Source: Hyalella azteca (taxonomy: Eukaryota; Arthropoda; Malacostraca; Amphipoda; Hyalellidae). From it: 64,000 bases of DNA. Both the position numbers and the translations under genes were made by a program. Below the pieces are notes generated by a model. That model was given only the letters and a program-made list of their open reading frames with translations, was not told where the DNA came from and searched no databases. Below are positions 1 through 11,500 of this stretch, one piece after another; position 1 is the first letter of the stretch; each line of letters opens with the position of its first letter. The stretch covers positions 310,001 to 374,000 of the forward strand of contig NW_025947742.1 of NCBI RefSeq assembly GCF_000764305.2, read 5' to 3'.

Positions 1-2259
1 TTTCGTCTCTGTATCATCCCGGGTTTCTACTAAGAGTTGAATGAAAATAGTCTCGATTTTTTCGCCAATCAAGACAAAGCTTACAATATGGTCTCGTATT
101 GTAAAAATAACGCAACGCAGATGCTTAGAATAATCAAAGAAATATTCACTTTCTGATGCAAACGTAAAATCTAAAGAATAACTGCGAAGTCTTCAACTGG
201 TTGCCGCAGAATTATTTCTTTCCTCGCACCGTAATTTCGCACGTCAAGTTGCACTAGAAAACCTGGAAGAAATCAGTCACGCATCAACGCAACCAAGTGT
301 CTAGACCAATTGAGGACTCAAGCAAAACTTGAGCAAGTATTTTCGTTTTCTGTCAACGTCTTTAGTTTTCTCGTGTTGTTTTCTAAACCGCTTTGAACTG
401 AAGGAAAGGACATAAGCCAAAGCCATCAGTGTTACGGGACCGGTGGAGTCGGTGTCACATCAGTAACGATGGAGGGTAGCGGTACGTACGTCACCGCAAA
501 CTGTCACCGCACAGCCTCAGCGTGGCAGCAGCAACGTGTTCAGGAGGAAGAACATCAATGTTGTCACTTGGCCGGCACCGACGACTAGTTTGATCCATGT
601 TGGTGTTGACAGTATTACGGTAGTTGATTTTATCTCATGCCATGCACGGAATAACATCAAACAGCTAAGACTTTATTGCTAAGACTTCATTTTACCTTCC
701 ATGGAAATAAAATAATATATATGCAAGCGCTGAAATAATATAGAACACATTCCATAACACAAAGATTGACTTCACATAAATCGAAAGTTTTCACGATTGT
801 AACCGACTTGTATCAGAGAAAGAATTTAAAAAAATAAACGTATCAGAATCGTCGCTCGAATTGAATTTAGACTATTCAGCAGTTATTCAGCCGTATAATA
901 GTTTGGATAGTAATATGAAAGTCATTGTAGTTCAGCATCCGTTGTTCAGCAAATGCGCGCGTTGTACACATACAATGCAATGAAAAACTCCCAACACAAG
1001 TTATAGTTTTCTAATGACCACAACCTTGGTCATAACATCGACAATAGCTGCCTGACACAACAAACCGAGCCCTTGAGTTCTTGGTCACCGAAAAAAGCCA
1101 CAGCGTAGGTTACGCTTACGTATTATTCTTTTTATCATAGGCGTCTATACGCTCATCCAGAGTCTAGTGCAAACAATTGAACATTGCTGTTCTGTGCGCC
1201 AGAGAAACCCATTACGCGGCTAGTGCTTATCAGGTGTATTGTTTATACCATTATAACGAGGGTTCAAGGATAAAATCTTGTCTCAGGCAAACAGCACTGC
1301 GATAGTAGTTAGGGACAAGCGCACATAAAACTAAAGTTTAGCTCATATTGCACTGCTAGGGATGCATTCAAACAAAAATAAAATAAATCCATCTTCATCC
1401 CTGCATTATTCAGTCAGGTGATCATCTAGTTCCTTCCTTAGCCACAGTGTGGCACGAGTTCTGAAATATCTTTATTGTTGATACATGAAATTTAGACTTG
1501 TATCGGGTCTGTTACTAAGGTTGTTTCGGAGACAAGTTCTGGTCTATTACCGAGTCCCTTGAAATAAATAAGACGAAACTAAATATCTAATAAATAATTT
1601 AACTGAACATGAATATTACCGGTATATATAGTAAATATCGGTACGGAGAAATTAAACTTTTAAAATCTTTCTTAAATGATCACACTTAAAATATACGCGC
1701 ATAAAAACATAACAGCAAACTTAAGACCTAACATACACTGTTTCACTTTTCCTATTTACTCATCAACGGCGTACACAAGGCTAAACTATCTTTCGCAATT
1801 CGGCCAAGTCACGTCAAACTCTCTTTGATTACAAAAATGGAAAAAAATATATAAAACATGTTCAATTCCTAACAACACAATTTGCGATGGCACAATCCAG
1901 AAGTTATTCACTTGAAATTCATCCATTATATCAAAATCGAGGGAGAAATTTACTTCGTAAATAATTACGTTTTCTGTCTAATTTCCTTCCGAAATTTGAA
2001 GAGTCAGGTTCTCTCGCGACATTGAATGCTCGATCTCGCCAAATATTACAGGTATAAGAAATAACTATAACTACGCAATGCATATAATTTTAGACAAAGT
2101 AAAGTTTTTAATACAGTATAATTAACAGTCAACTTATTACAAAATTTGAAATATACACGCATAGCATGTTAAAACGACAATGAAAATAGCGAAGAAGTTA
2201 AGAACAGATTATTAGCCTCGATAACTTGACAAAAAAAAACTAGGATCACATGCACTAAA
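1..2259. other. Probable 3' UTR and downstream DNA; no convincing gene
   Basis: AT-rich DNA with no long frame on either strand. The part next to 2260 is the likely 3' UTR of the large minus-strand gene. A GC-richer island at about 420-600 holds a 39-codon plus-strand ORF (469-588, starting MEGSGTYV) and an overlapping 46-codon minus-strand open run. Neither has enough support to call. A minus-strand acceptor-like tract (TTATTTCAG, exon from 729) followed by a short open run and AATAAA at 678-673 is an alternative, weaker terminal exon. Confidence 0.5.
1471..2112 (-). terminator. Candidate poly(A) signals for the large gene
   Basis: On the minus strand an ATTAAA lies at 2112-2107, about 150 bases beyond the proposed stop. 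The first canonical AATAAA is at 1476-1471, and another is at 678-673. Such hexamers are common by chance in AT-rich DNA, so these are candidates only; the true 3' end could be any of them. Confidence 0.25.
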
Positions 2260-2290
2260 CTACTGAAACTGCAGGAAAATGTAACAATTG
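2260..2290 (-). CDS. Candidate acceptor and tiny terminal coding segment (Phe-Gln-stop)
   Basis: Reading the minus strand, a T-rich tract followed by CCTGCAG ends at 2269. This is a good acceptor 161 bases downstream of the donor at 2429. Phase 0 continues TTT-CAG-TAG (2268-2260), so the protein would end Trp-Trp-Lys-Phe-Gln. A second CAG six bases later would give an immediate stop. A possible branch point (CACTCAA) lies upstream. The whole terminal exon would then be mostly 3' UTR running towards position 1. The acceptor is seen in the sequence; its use is inferred. Confidence 0.4.
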
Positions 2291-2420
2291 AGTGCTTATA
2301 TTGAATACAAGCCAAGAACCGCTATCTTTGAACGCGATACTACGGTATTCAATGTATTTGTCAAAAAACTCAAAGAAGAACGGTTTCTCAAAAAACGGCA
2401 ATGTTTGCGTGCGTCAGTAC

Positions 2421-2433
2421 TTATCTTACCTTC
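2421..2433 (-). promoter_or_regulatory. Splice donor closing the large exon
   Basis: On the minus strand the frame reads TGG-TGG-AAG followed by GTAAGATAAGT, an almost ideal U1-complementary donor (AAG|GTAAG). The exon would end at 2430 in phase 0. If the intron is retained, the frame adds Val-Arg and stops at 2421, so retained and spliced forms differ by about two residues. Confidence 0.75.
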
Positions 2434-5400
2434 CACCAAAAGCTTCTGTAGCACCTCTGGGTTTTCTCGTCATTAGTGGACATGTGAATCCAGAGTAGCA
2501 TACGCTTTGTTTTCTCCGTCTTCCATCTCTCTCTGTCTTCAGGCATGCGGCTGCGTCTCATCTTGGCCATTTGATCCCACAAGAGGCAGTCTTGATAGGA
2601 GTCCATGCGACCTCCGCTGTTCTCAGCTAGCTGAAGGTTCTTATGAACTCCGTCCACCAAAAGTGATCCGAAAGACCGGTCCTCAGCAAATATAACGCTC
2701 TCCATGTCAGACCAGGTCGGCGACACTTCCTCCATATGCTTCACCAAGTCAAAACGAACGGATCTCTTTGGCAGTGCGTTAGCCTGAACGCAGGATTTCT
2801 CACCAGGAGGTTGCGATGAACAAAAAGACTCATCGTCGCACTCCGGACATGGCGTGGGAGTGCAGTCGTAATCAGGTGTGGGCACACGCTGCTCAAAATT
2901 CATCACTTGATCAACGCTCTCCAGGTCGTCGACGTTCATGGTCGGCATCGGCTTACTGATGACATCCATCTCAACGACAGGAACACGCGGCAACGTAGAA
3001 AGCGGAGTGTAGTCGGGTGTGGGCAGCCAGAGTTGCTCAAGTGTGCCATCGCTGCCCCGTATTTCTATGGACTCGCGTTCTTTATCGCTTGCTTTTTTGC
3101 CGCTGCAAGACACCTTAGTTTTCATTTCCAAGTTTTTGTCTCCACTCGAGGCGTTGCTTCTTGTTTCGATTTCATTAGTGTTGCGTGTTTTCAAGTTATT
3201 TTCGATTGGAGGAATGTTTAATGACTGCCGGCATTTTTCGTGAAAGGATCCGAATATCCTGCTCATGTGAGGAGCAAGCTGTTCCCTCTTGGAGGCAATT
3301 GAACTCTTTCCGTCGTCGCCAGGAGGTTGGTCTACAAGGTTCATCATGGAAGTGTTGTCGTCTGGTGAATCGATCTCATCACATTCGCCTGCAACAAACT
3401 TTCGTCGCAATTTCAATTTCAATTCGCGGATCATCATGTCGTTATTTTTCTCGCCCATTACGGCTACTCCAACTTTTTGAACCCTTTTAAATTTTTCAAC
3501 CGATTCAGATGTACGCATGACAGAGTCAACAACTTCAGAATTCAATGAATTCTCGTCAGTAATGGGAGACGGCTGGACGGCAGGAATCAGAACTGATGAC
3601 TCAGCTTGACTTTCAATGGATTTCTCTTGTGTTTCACGAGATTCGTCACTTAAACTTTCAACAGAGTCAATATTATTTGATTTCGAGACCGGAGGGTCAT
3701 CGTTCTCCCCCACTTTTGTATCATCATCTTGAACACGTGGTTTAACTTCAGTATTAATTGAGTCATGAGCAGCTTTGAACATTTCCTCAGTAAGTTCGAT
3801 AGCTTTGCCTTTACGAATAATTAGAGGAGTTGACAGATGACTGGCAGGAGGATCACGTGTCACGTAAGCCCCGTGCATGGTTTGGAATACAAGCGAGTTC
3901 CGTGCCCCGTAAAGTAATTCCCCGTTACGTGAGCCATATATCTGCAGCTCCGTGGGCCTCTCAACGTCGGCATTAGAAGGATTTTTCGTATCCTTGCTAT
4001 CCTGAGTTTCATTCCGGCGCGAAGCTAGAGACTCGAAGCTAGTAAAAGCGTGATGTTTGAGAAGCAGCACCGCCGGAGCAGATGAGTTCGAACTGTTCGT
4101 GTTTAAAGTGTTGACGTCGTACTTGTTCTTGTTATCGCTGTCAGAATCGAATGAAGGAAGGTTGTCGGGACATAAAAAAGCATCAAGTTGCCCGTCGTCT
4201 ACTGTACCATCACTCTCCTGCAGGCCTTCATGACATTTCAATTCACTAAAAAACTGTTCTATGTTAGCAGGAATAGACTTTACAACACAAGCATCGTTCT
4301 TTCTACGCCTCAAGTTGCCAATGACGCGGGGACCAATTGACTCCGTACTACCACAGATAGACTCGCCAGTAAGACTCAGGGTAGCAGTAGAAGAAAAGAT
4401 ACGTTGTGCGGGCAAATTGCTTTGTTCTGCACGAATGTAGTCCCAAGAAGTGTCTGAATCAATATTCAAGGCTGTGCTTACACTTGCTGATTTACCAAAA
4501 TCGCTGGTGTCGCTCTCATGACCATGGTTAACGACATACTTATCCCGCTTACTCGTGGCTTTTTTAGCAGGTGAGCTAACATCTGCGCCTGACGCACCAG
4601 CGCCTTTGAAAATTACACTCTCCAAGCTCGTGATGCTGTCAGATTCGGAATCAAGACTGGTCATGGTAGCTGACACTGGCGGCACTTCATAATGGCCAAC
4701 TTCCGACACAATGGACGCGGGTCCGTTGACTTTCTCGGCTACAATCGTGTGGCTTTCTTTGTTATCAGCGCTAGACACCTGACAACCCACCACGACATCT
4801 GACAACGTCGAATCGCAAAGTACAGAATCACGCCCCGTGCCATTAGAATCGTTTTCGGTCGCAATCTCTTTTCTGTTCTCTTCTATGACTGCACCAACGT
4901 TTCCATTTTTGGAAACTTCTTTAGAGGAGAATCGTTTGAGCCCCAGTACGGCCAAGCCCGAGAAAAATTTCTTCAGTTGCGTTCTAGGAGCATATGAGCT
5001 GTCACTTGAACGTGAAGCCAGTGGTCTATGTTCAGAGCAAACAGACACATTGTTTTTACGGACAGATTCATCCGAGGTTATATTGAGTGTTTCTTGAGAC
5101 ACTACTGAAGTTTGACTGTCAGATGAGCTAGTAGAGTAAGAGGCAGAAGCGCGCGCATGGGCATGTGTTTGAGGCATAAGCGAAGACTCAGATGCATGGT
5201 TTTTTTCTTTGTGTTCTTCTTCAGTGCCAGACGCCGCGCCAAGTGCCACCTCCTTGAGGCATTTGCCACCGACCGCTTGCTTGGCCGCTGCAGGGAGGGC
5301 GGGATTGACCGATGCTGCTGTTGCGGAGCCTTCGGTAAGTGGGTCATGCCGGTCTGGCGGCAGCGCAGACCTCGGATCCTGTGGGTCAAGTCGGTCTAGC

Positions 5401-8153
5401 GGGTGTGCAGAGTCCTGAGGGTCGTCCGAGGAACAGCTGCTCCTGTCTGCTCCACCTGAACTTAAGCTGTCTCTCTCGAGTTTTTCTGGGATACTGTCTG
5501 CAACTTCGTCAAAATTATTCATAGGAAGCCTGTTGTCACTGGAATTACTTGTAACATTTGTTTCAGCACTTGAATCCTTTATGACATTCATTCGACGAAA
5601 ATTATTTGCATCATTCGTTTTAGCTCGAAAATTCTCTGCATGAATCGGATCAGCACCGGACTTCTTCGAAAATGTCATTTCAGCGTTACTTTTTTTAGAA
5701 CCAGCCTCTTTAGTGCTCCTAGAGTTCCGAAAATCAGTCGTTTCGGCTTGTTTTTTCATCATAGTAGTTTCATTAGGTGTATTTTTCGAGGAGCCATTGC
5801 GTATATCGTTGGTGCTGTTTGAACTGCACCTGTCGTCATTTTCGTTTGAGTGAAGTGACTTCATTGCCGATGAATCATCGCTCGCAATTGTCCTGTTATG
5901 GTCAACAGTGGCAGCTCTCTCATCAGAAATATTCTCCGATTGATTGACAGAACGTCTTTGCACATCTAATTCAGATGACTCCGTTGACTCCTGAAGGCGT
6001 TTCACAATGTCATTTACCTTAAAGTTTCTTATGGTAGTTTCATTACTCTTTGGATCATACGTCAAGCATCTCCCGCTATAAATATCGTCAAAAGAAGTCA
6101 CTAATGATTGCACTTTTCCTATGCTCTTGAACTCAGTCTCGACATCATACTTTGACTGCGGCAGAGCACTCAAACTGATACTCAGTTGAGAATTATCACA
6201 CACGCTGTCTTCGGATGCTTCAGATATAGCATCCTCAGACGGAACTTTGGGCTCAAATATTAATGAGTCCAAGCTTCCGAAAGTGTCATAGTCAGACACG
6301 TCACGACTTGCAGCTGACTTTTTAGAACGGAGGCTGAGATTCTCTTCCATAGGCACGTAAATAAGTCCTAAGTTGATGTTACTCAGTGTTTCCCAGTCAT
6401 GAGCCAAAGCTTCCTTCAATTTATTTCGGATCTCTTCGTTTTTAATTTCGAACTGTTCGTAGTCTAAGGAGTCGTTATTGCTGTCGATGTGTTGCTTGAT
6501 TATATCCATGACTTTTGTTTTGGTAGACGGCGCGATATGTTGCTGCGTGGCCAACACAGCCATCACGCGCCGCTGTAGTTCCGCGGCAGCTGCTTCGCGC
6601 TGCTCATGTCGCCTGCGTTTGCTGTCCAAGCCACAACATTCGCGACTCTCGATCTCGCTACACGATAGATCGGCTTCAAAATCCATATAACTTCCGTTTG
6701 ATTGGATTGATGTATAGTCTTGTGCGCCGCTTTTTTGGCCCGAAAAAGGAATAATTCTCTTATCAAAAAGCAAATCATGTTCTTTCACTGACCATGAGTC
6801 ATGTGAAGACACCGAGCCGGCTTCTGGTGATCGCGCTCTACATTCATCTAATTCCTGAACTTTATCGAGTCGAGCCAAAATTTCAGACCTGGAAATAAAA
6901 TGTCTGCTAGAGTGTCTGGCGAGGCTCGAACCATGTGCACTGCTCAATGAAATTGGTAGAGGAGAAAGTTCGTGACGTGACAATATTTCTGAGCGGGAGA
7001 CATAAACTGGCTCGTCGTCGGTGGTCATTGATTTCCAAGAGTCAACATCTTCGTCGCGCTTTTTCTGCTGCTGCCGACGAGCCAGCGAATTCCGTAAATT
7101 TCTGATATTGCGGTACAGATCAGTGCGAGTTTCATAATCAGCCTCTACTGAGGGACTGCCATCAGGCTCTTCGTTGTTGATGTCAGAGTCTGAGGAGTCA
7201 CTTAGAGAGCGATGCACTTCAGCAAACACCTCGAGTTCGCTTGTAGGAGAAAAGCCGCTGTCACGCATTTCAGTCGAGCAAACGTACTGTGGGTGAGCAG
7301 TTGGCGGCTTTTCACTTTTGCCTAACAAAAAATAATTGGAGTTGTAAAACACTTCATCGTTCTGTATTTTCCTGTCTTCGGGTTTATAGCCTTTTGGTAA
7401 TGAAGTATTTGATTTTGTTTTTTTCTTTTGTTTCTTTGAAGGAGCAACTCGAGCCGGAATTGGTTCATATATTTTCGAAAAATTTTCTTCAAGATCATCC
7501 CAAGAATCAGCGACAGAAACAACATCTGCTGTGCTACAGTCAGGCTTGCCAAGCTCTTTGACTTCGAGTTCTATCATTTTACGGAAGAGCAACTTACGCG
7601 ACATGTACACGCTTTCCTCCCTCTCATCGTTGATATTACCGTCGGGGACATTGTCGTCGTTATCTGGGGACACTGCGTTGGTAGGCTTGGTGGGCGTTGA
7701 ATCTCCTGATGCCTGCGAAGACGCTCCAGAGGAAGACCGTTGGTCCTGTAGGCCTTTCTCTTCAATAATTGTGTCCGTTTCAATGGCAGGACATTTCCTC
7801 GAGTCTTCATTTTTAATTTCACTGGACTTCCTTGAGTCTTCATTTTTAATTTCACTGGAAGAATTAGACGACGTCTTTTTCTGTTTGTTGCCGCCATTTC
7901 TGATATCCTTTTCCTTCCGTGTGACGTCAGATTTAGTTGACGAATTTCTTTGATCAAGCTTTTCCCGATTTTTCCCATTTCTTCCTTGCCCATTACGAGT
8001 TTTATTGCTCTGGGAAACATCACTATTATTTTTGTCAGCACTCGGACTTTTGGATCGATTTCTAGAAGGACTGAGAGCTCTGCTCACAGTTTCAAGAATA
8101 TTCTTTCCACGAAAAGATCCTCGTTGCATCAAATCTCTCATGTTGTTGCACAT
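2430..8153 (-). CDS. Very large coding exon, ~1,900-residue disordered protein of unknown family
   Basis: An uninterrupted minus-strand frame of about 1,900 codons; nothing comparable exists elsewhere in the window. I do not recognise the family. The product is hydrophilic and dominated by Ser, Asp, Glu, Asn and Lys, with no signal peptide or membrane segment, so it is probably a cytoplasmic or nuclear scaffold-like protein (inference). Visible parts: basic SR-like N-terminus (residues 27-38); motif Y/F-x-SR-x-x-(I/L)L near 183, 384 and 419; basic helical stretch 511-590; motif (L/M)(D/E)S(L/V)IF at 628, 1177 and 1817; compact-looking block 1401-1470 with two YG-x-RN repeats; PTPDY at 1711 and 1758; KRSVRF at 1796, a fit to the PP1-docking RVxF pattern; aromatic and basic C-terminus 1855-1908. 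The first ATG (8153) has a poor context; the ATG at 8141 has the CAACATG context and is my preferred start. A stop codon lies in frame just upstream. Coding ends at a splice donor at 2429. The large exon is real with high confidence; its function is unknown. Confidence 0.9.
7797..7862 (-). repeat. 33-bp direct duplication inside the coding exon
   Basis: Two adjacent, nearly identical 33-bp units (7797-7829 and 7830-7862) encode SSEIKNEDSRK twice in tandem (residues 99-109 and 110-120). The unit is a multiple of three and keeps the frame. The near identity at the DNA level points to a recent duplication. Confidence 0.9.
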
Positions 8154-8178
8154 ACATTAACTTTGCTTCCAGATCCAT
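8092..8178 (-). CDS. Overlapping upstream ORF (28 codons) across the start of the large protein
   Basis: On the minus strand an ATG at 8178 opens a 28-codon frame (starting MDLEAKLMYVQQ) that runs past both candidate start codons of the large protein (8153 and 8141) in another frame and stops at 8092. If the mRNA includes this stretch, ribosomes starting here would terminate inside the main frame, which usually lowers main-frame translation. Its ATG has G at +4 but T at -3, so leaky scanning is likely. Whether the transcript includes it is unknown. Confidence 0.4.
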   Translation of the reverse strand: MDLEAKLMYVQQHERFDATRIFSWKEYS

Positions 8179-8520
8179 GAAAAACCTGTCTACTTCACTC
8201 ATCAATAACACTAACTATAGGCTTATGGCCTGGAAAGTCACCATTAACAACACATGGTCTCCGCACTCATCTACCAGCCGTGAAGACCAATATTTCATCC
8301 AAATATGAACCGATCGTTTGCACGACAGCCTGCGAGCTACCACGCACACCACCGACGCTGTCCAGACACCTACTGGCACAGGGCTGACGCCACAGCCTCC
8401 AGGACTGCGAGTCAAGGAGAAGCTATGATAGAGGCACTCACGCCAACATTTAATCATGACGATGTTGATTTTCTGTCGGATTTCACTGTCCAGGATTCCG
8501 CCTAATCACATCAACAAGTC
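8179..8520. other. GC-richer block upstream of the large exon, open on both strands
   Basis: This is the DNA immediately upstream of the large gene. The minus strand is open for about 100 codons (8215-8516) and the plus strand for 66 codons (8305-8505). Neither frame joins the main frame directly because an in-frame stop lies at 8157-8159. The stretch could be 5' UTR, a promoter or an upstream exon. No TATA box or initiator is convincing. Confidence 0.35.
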
Positions 8521-11500
8521 AATTCTCTCTAATTTCTACAAACACTTTAGACGTGCAAGCCGACCTGATTTACGAGACATTTACAACCGTAAAAAAAGTT
8601 GTTGTAACAGTCAGAAATCGTTAATTACTGATGATTAGGGTTGAGGCACTGAACGGATCGAAAGTGTTGCGGATGGCTAGAATAACGTAGAATCTTAGAT
8701 AAGAAACACAGAATATTCTGTTGACATTAAAGCCAAGTTTTTGCCCCAGTTCATTGACCGTCAATGATATCAGATCATGGTGATCTTATTCGGAACCCAG
8801 GTACCAAGAATTTCAAGTTCAGTTAGCAATTAACCTTGCTAGTGTGACAAATATTCAAGAAATAACTGTATTACATGGACACACACTTCATTAGGCTCCG
8901 GGTAATGATGACAATGATCTGGGTATGATTATCATTTACGTAGTAAATGTTAATAATACCACCAACTGTGCAAATGTACATTCACGATGCTGAAAGTTGA
9001 GGAAGACTCAACATTGTCTCTAAATTGCTAAGTGAGTGGTGAGGTTTCGTTGCTGTTATTTAGAAACAAACACCTATTCTCATTTAATAGCAGTACCGAC
9101 TTGAACCACTGACCATTTCTAGCGCTGTACCTTTTGAGATACAAATATTTATATATTAAATACACAAAATATTTTTTGTTTCATTTGTAGATTATCACAT
9201 GGCACTTCAAGAACCATCAACACAATTTTTAAAGGCAAAAACTTTTTGAGTGTATGATTTTCCTTTCTTAAAGACAAAACGGGCCAGGTCAATGGTCCAA
9301 GTCACCTGTTTAGCGGTACGAGGTAGAAGATAGAAATGCACCAATAACGGCTCAATGCTACCACCAATCAATGCTGCTGATGTACGAGCTGGATGAAGAG
9401 GAAGACACGAAGACAACTTGTGTGGTGCATGAAATACTTGCAGCAATGTAATAAAATGAAGACGATCACGGCATGGATGGGAGCCGCAAGCAGAGATCTA
9501 GCGGGATACGCTATGGATCTCAATAACGGATCAACGCGCAACCAGGGGCAAAAAATTGCACTCTCAAGACACTGCCTGACTTGTAGAGAAATTGAAACAA
9601 TAGAATAGAGGCCAGAAATAACGGTAGCGACCAGAGTCTCATGTGAGATAAAGTTTGATCTTAATATACAGTTTGCTAGATGCATCGAGTCTTGGCTGAA
9701 GGCCTGGGGGAATGGTTATCGAAGTGAGAAAACGGTAATTTCTACGCTTCACTAGAAGCGTAGTGAAAATATACTGTAGAAAAATATACCATATATATAA
9801 TATACTTTACCTATACTGTAGTGAAAATTAAAGCATTTTTCACCCCTGGACGAAAACAAATACGACGAAAAAAGTACAGGGTGGGGCAGAACCGATTGAG
9901 TAGTTTTGAGGCGAAATAAAAGAGTAGTGAAGGTACATAAAGAAGAAAGTTTATTTTCCTCGAGGTTCGCATAACATACCATTTAGAATACTTATGTTTT
10001 GAAAACAATATCAGGAAGACGGTGTCCATCAGGTTCGAAGTGACAAGCAACATTCGACGAAACGCTCTGCGCAAAATAAAGTTAGTCACAAGAAGTTTCC
10101 TTTCGAGTTGAACGTACCGTTAAATTTATTCAAAACAGATGTAATGCGACGTTGAAGCTGCGGCGCGCAGACAGCAATTGGAATATCGAAGTTGACGAGT
10201 AGCACAGGCGCTTACAGCTTTGGACTCACGGTATTACAAAAATATTTAGTATATAGTTGTACGAGTGAACGAACTTGACCTGTAACTTGCAGATTCGTCA
10301 ACTTCTTTCATTTATTTCAGCAATAAAAAACGTAATGATGAATATTTTACCGAGATAATTTTCATTCATTCATAATGCATATTCATGCATGCATTAAATA
10401 ACCCAACCAGTCATCATGATTTTAACCCGTTTGTCTATAGTCGGTTAATTTAGCACGGTCAATGTAGCATTACAACAAGGCTTAATTATCGACATAGTGA
10501 TGAAGATTGTAATGAATGTTAGCTGATTTCAATATTAATGTGCCTTGACAAATATTTATTCGTTTTGATAATTTGTTGAACCACTGAGGGCAACGCATAG
10601 CTCGGAAGGCGTAAAATATTGTTTGCTTTCACCAGATTTATATTCGATATATTTCAGCCTGCATTTATCGGCTCGAGTGCCTCCATGATTCCTCTTATGC
10701 AACAGTTTGCTTCGGAGTTCAAGACCTAATTTTTCAGGAAAATTAAAATTTTCACGTATTTTAACGGCCATCATCTGTCATCTCCCTAAAAATATATGGG
10801 ACTGGTCAGCAATTTTCTAATTTTCCGACAATGAACGCAAGCTGAAATTCGTTTCTTTTCGACGCCTGTATGATGGCAAATTAGTCCCTCAGTGTTTTAA
10901 AATTAATTGATAAAAATGTACAATTGGAATATAATATTCCATTAAAATGGTATTTACTCTAACGAAAATATTTTCGTTTTTAATTCGGCGTATTTTGTCT
11001 GAATTAAGAACCCAGTTATTGAAACTCAGATTTATAAATTAAAGTCACGGACCTTTCATTTCTACATGAATATCATGCATTAACAAGAGAAAGATGCACC
11101 GTATCCCCAATTGAGTTTACCGAATGTGGGCAAGCGTAGACTCGTAAAAATATTTCCTTGCCATTGAATTAACTTGTGGAAGAATTTCTGTCACTGGTCT
11201 TACACAATGTCAATACGCACTAGATTAATAGCAACAAAAATTACATAATGAGCCTAGATATGGATACAATGGATTTGCTAATAGAGCATAGAGGAGTAAC
11301 TGCTTCCATTCTGCACCTAGGGACACGCGCTATTAGGTTTAATCAGATAAAACAAAGACGCTGACGATAAGAAATTTACGAAAAGAAGTTGTTCTCGCCA
11401 GCTACACTAAAAAGATGTTCGATGTTGCGTGGCGGAACGCAACCTTTCGCTGCTCCATACATGACTAGACACAGCGAGAGAAAGGCTTCAAATTTCGGTA

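Noticed and set aside
4837..5524. Plus-strand and alternate-frame ORFs inside the large exon, some with Ala/Arg-rich or Cys-rich translations.
   Set aside because: They are shadows of the long minus-strand coding frame.
8215..8516. The minus-strand frame contains IVMIKCWRE, which resembles the C-lobe of tyrosine kinases (xMxxCWxxD).
   Set aside because: The downstream Arg-Pro-x-Phe and all other kinase motifs are absent, the opposite strand is also open, and the match is only a few residues.
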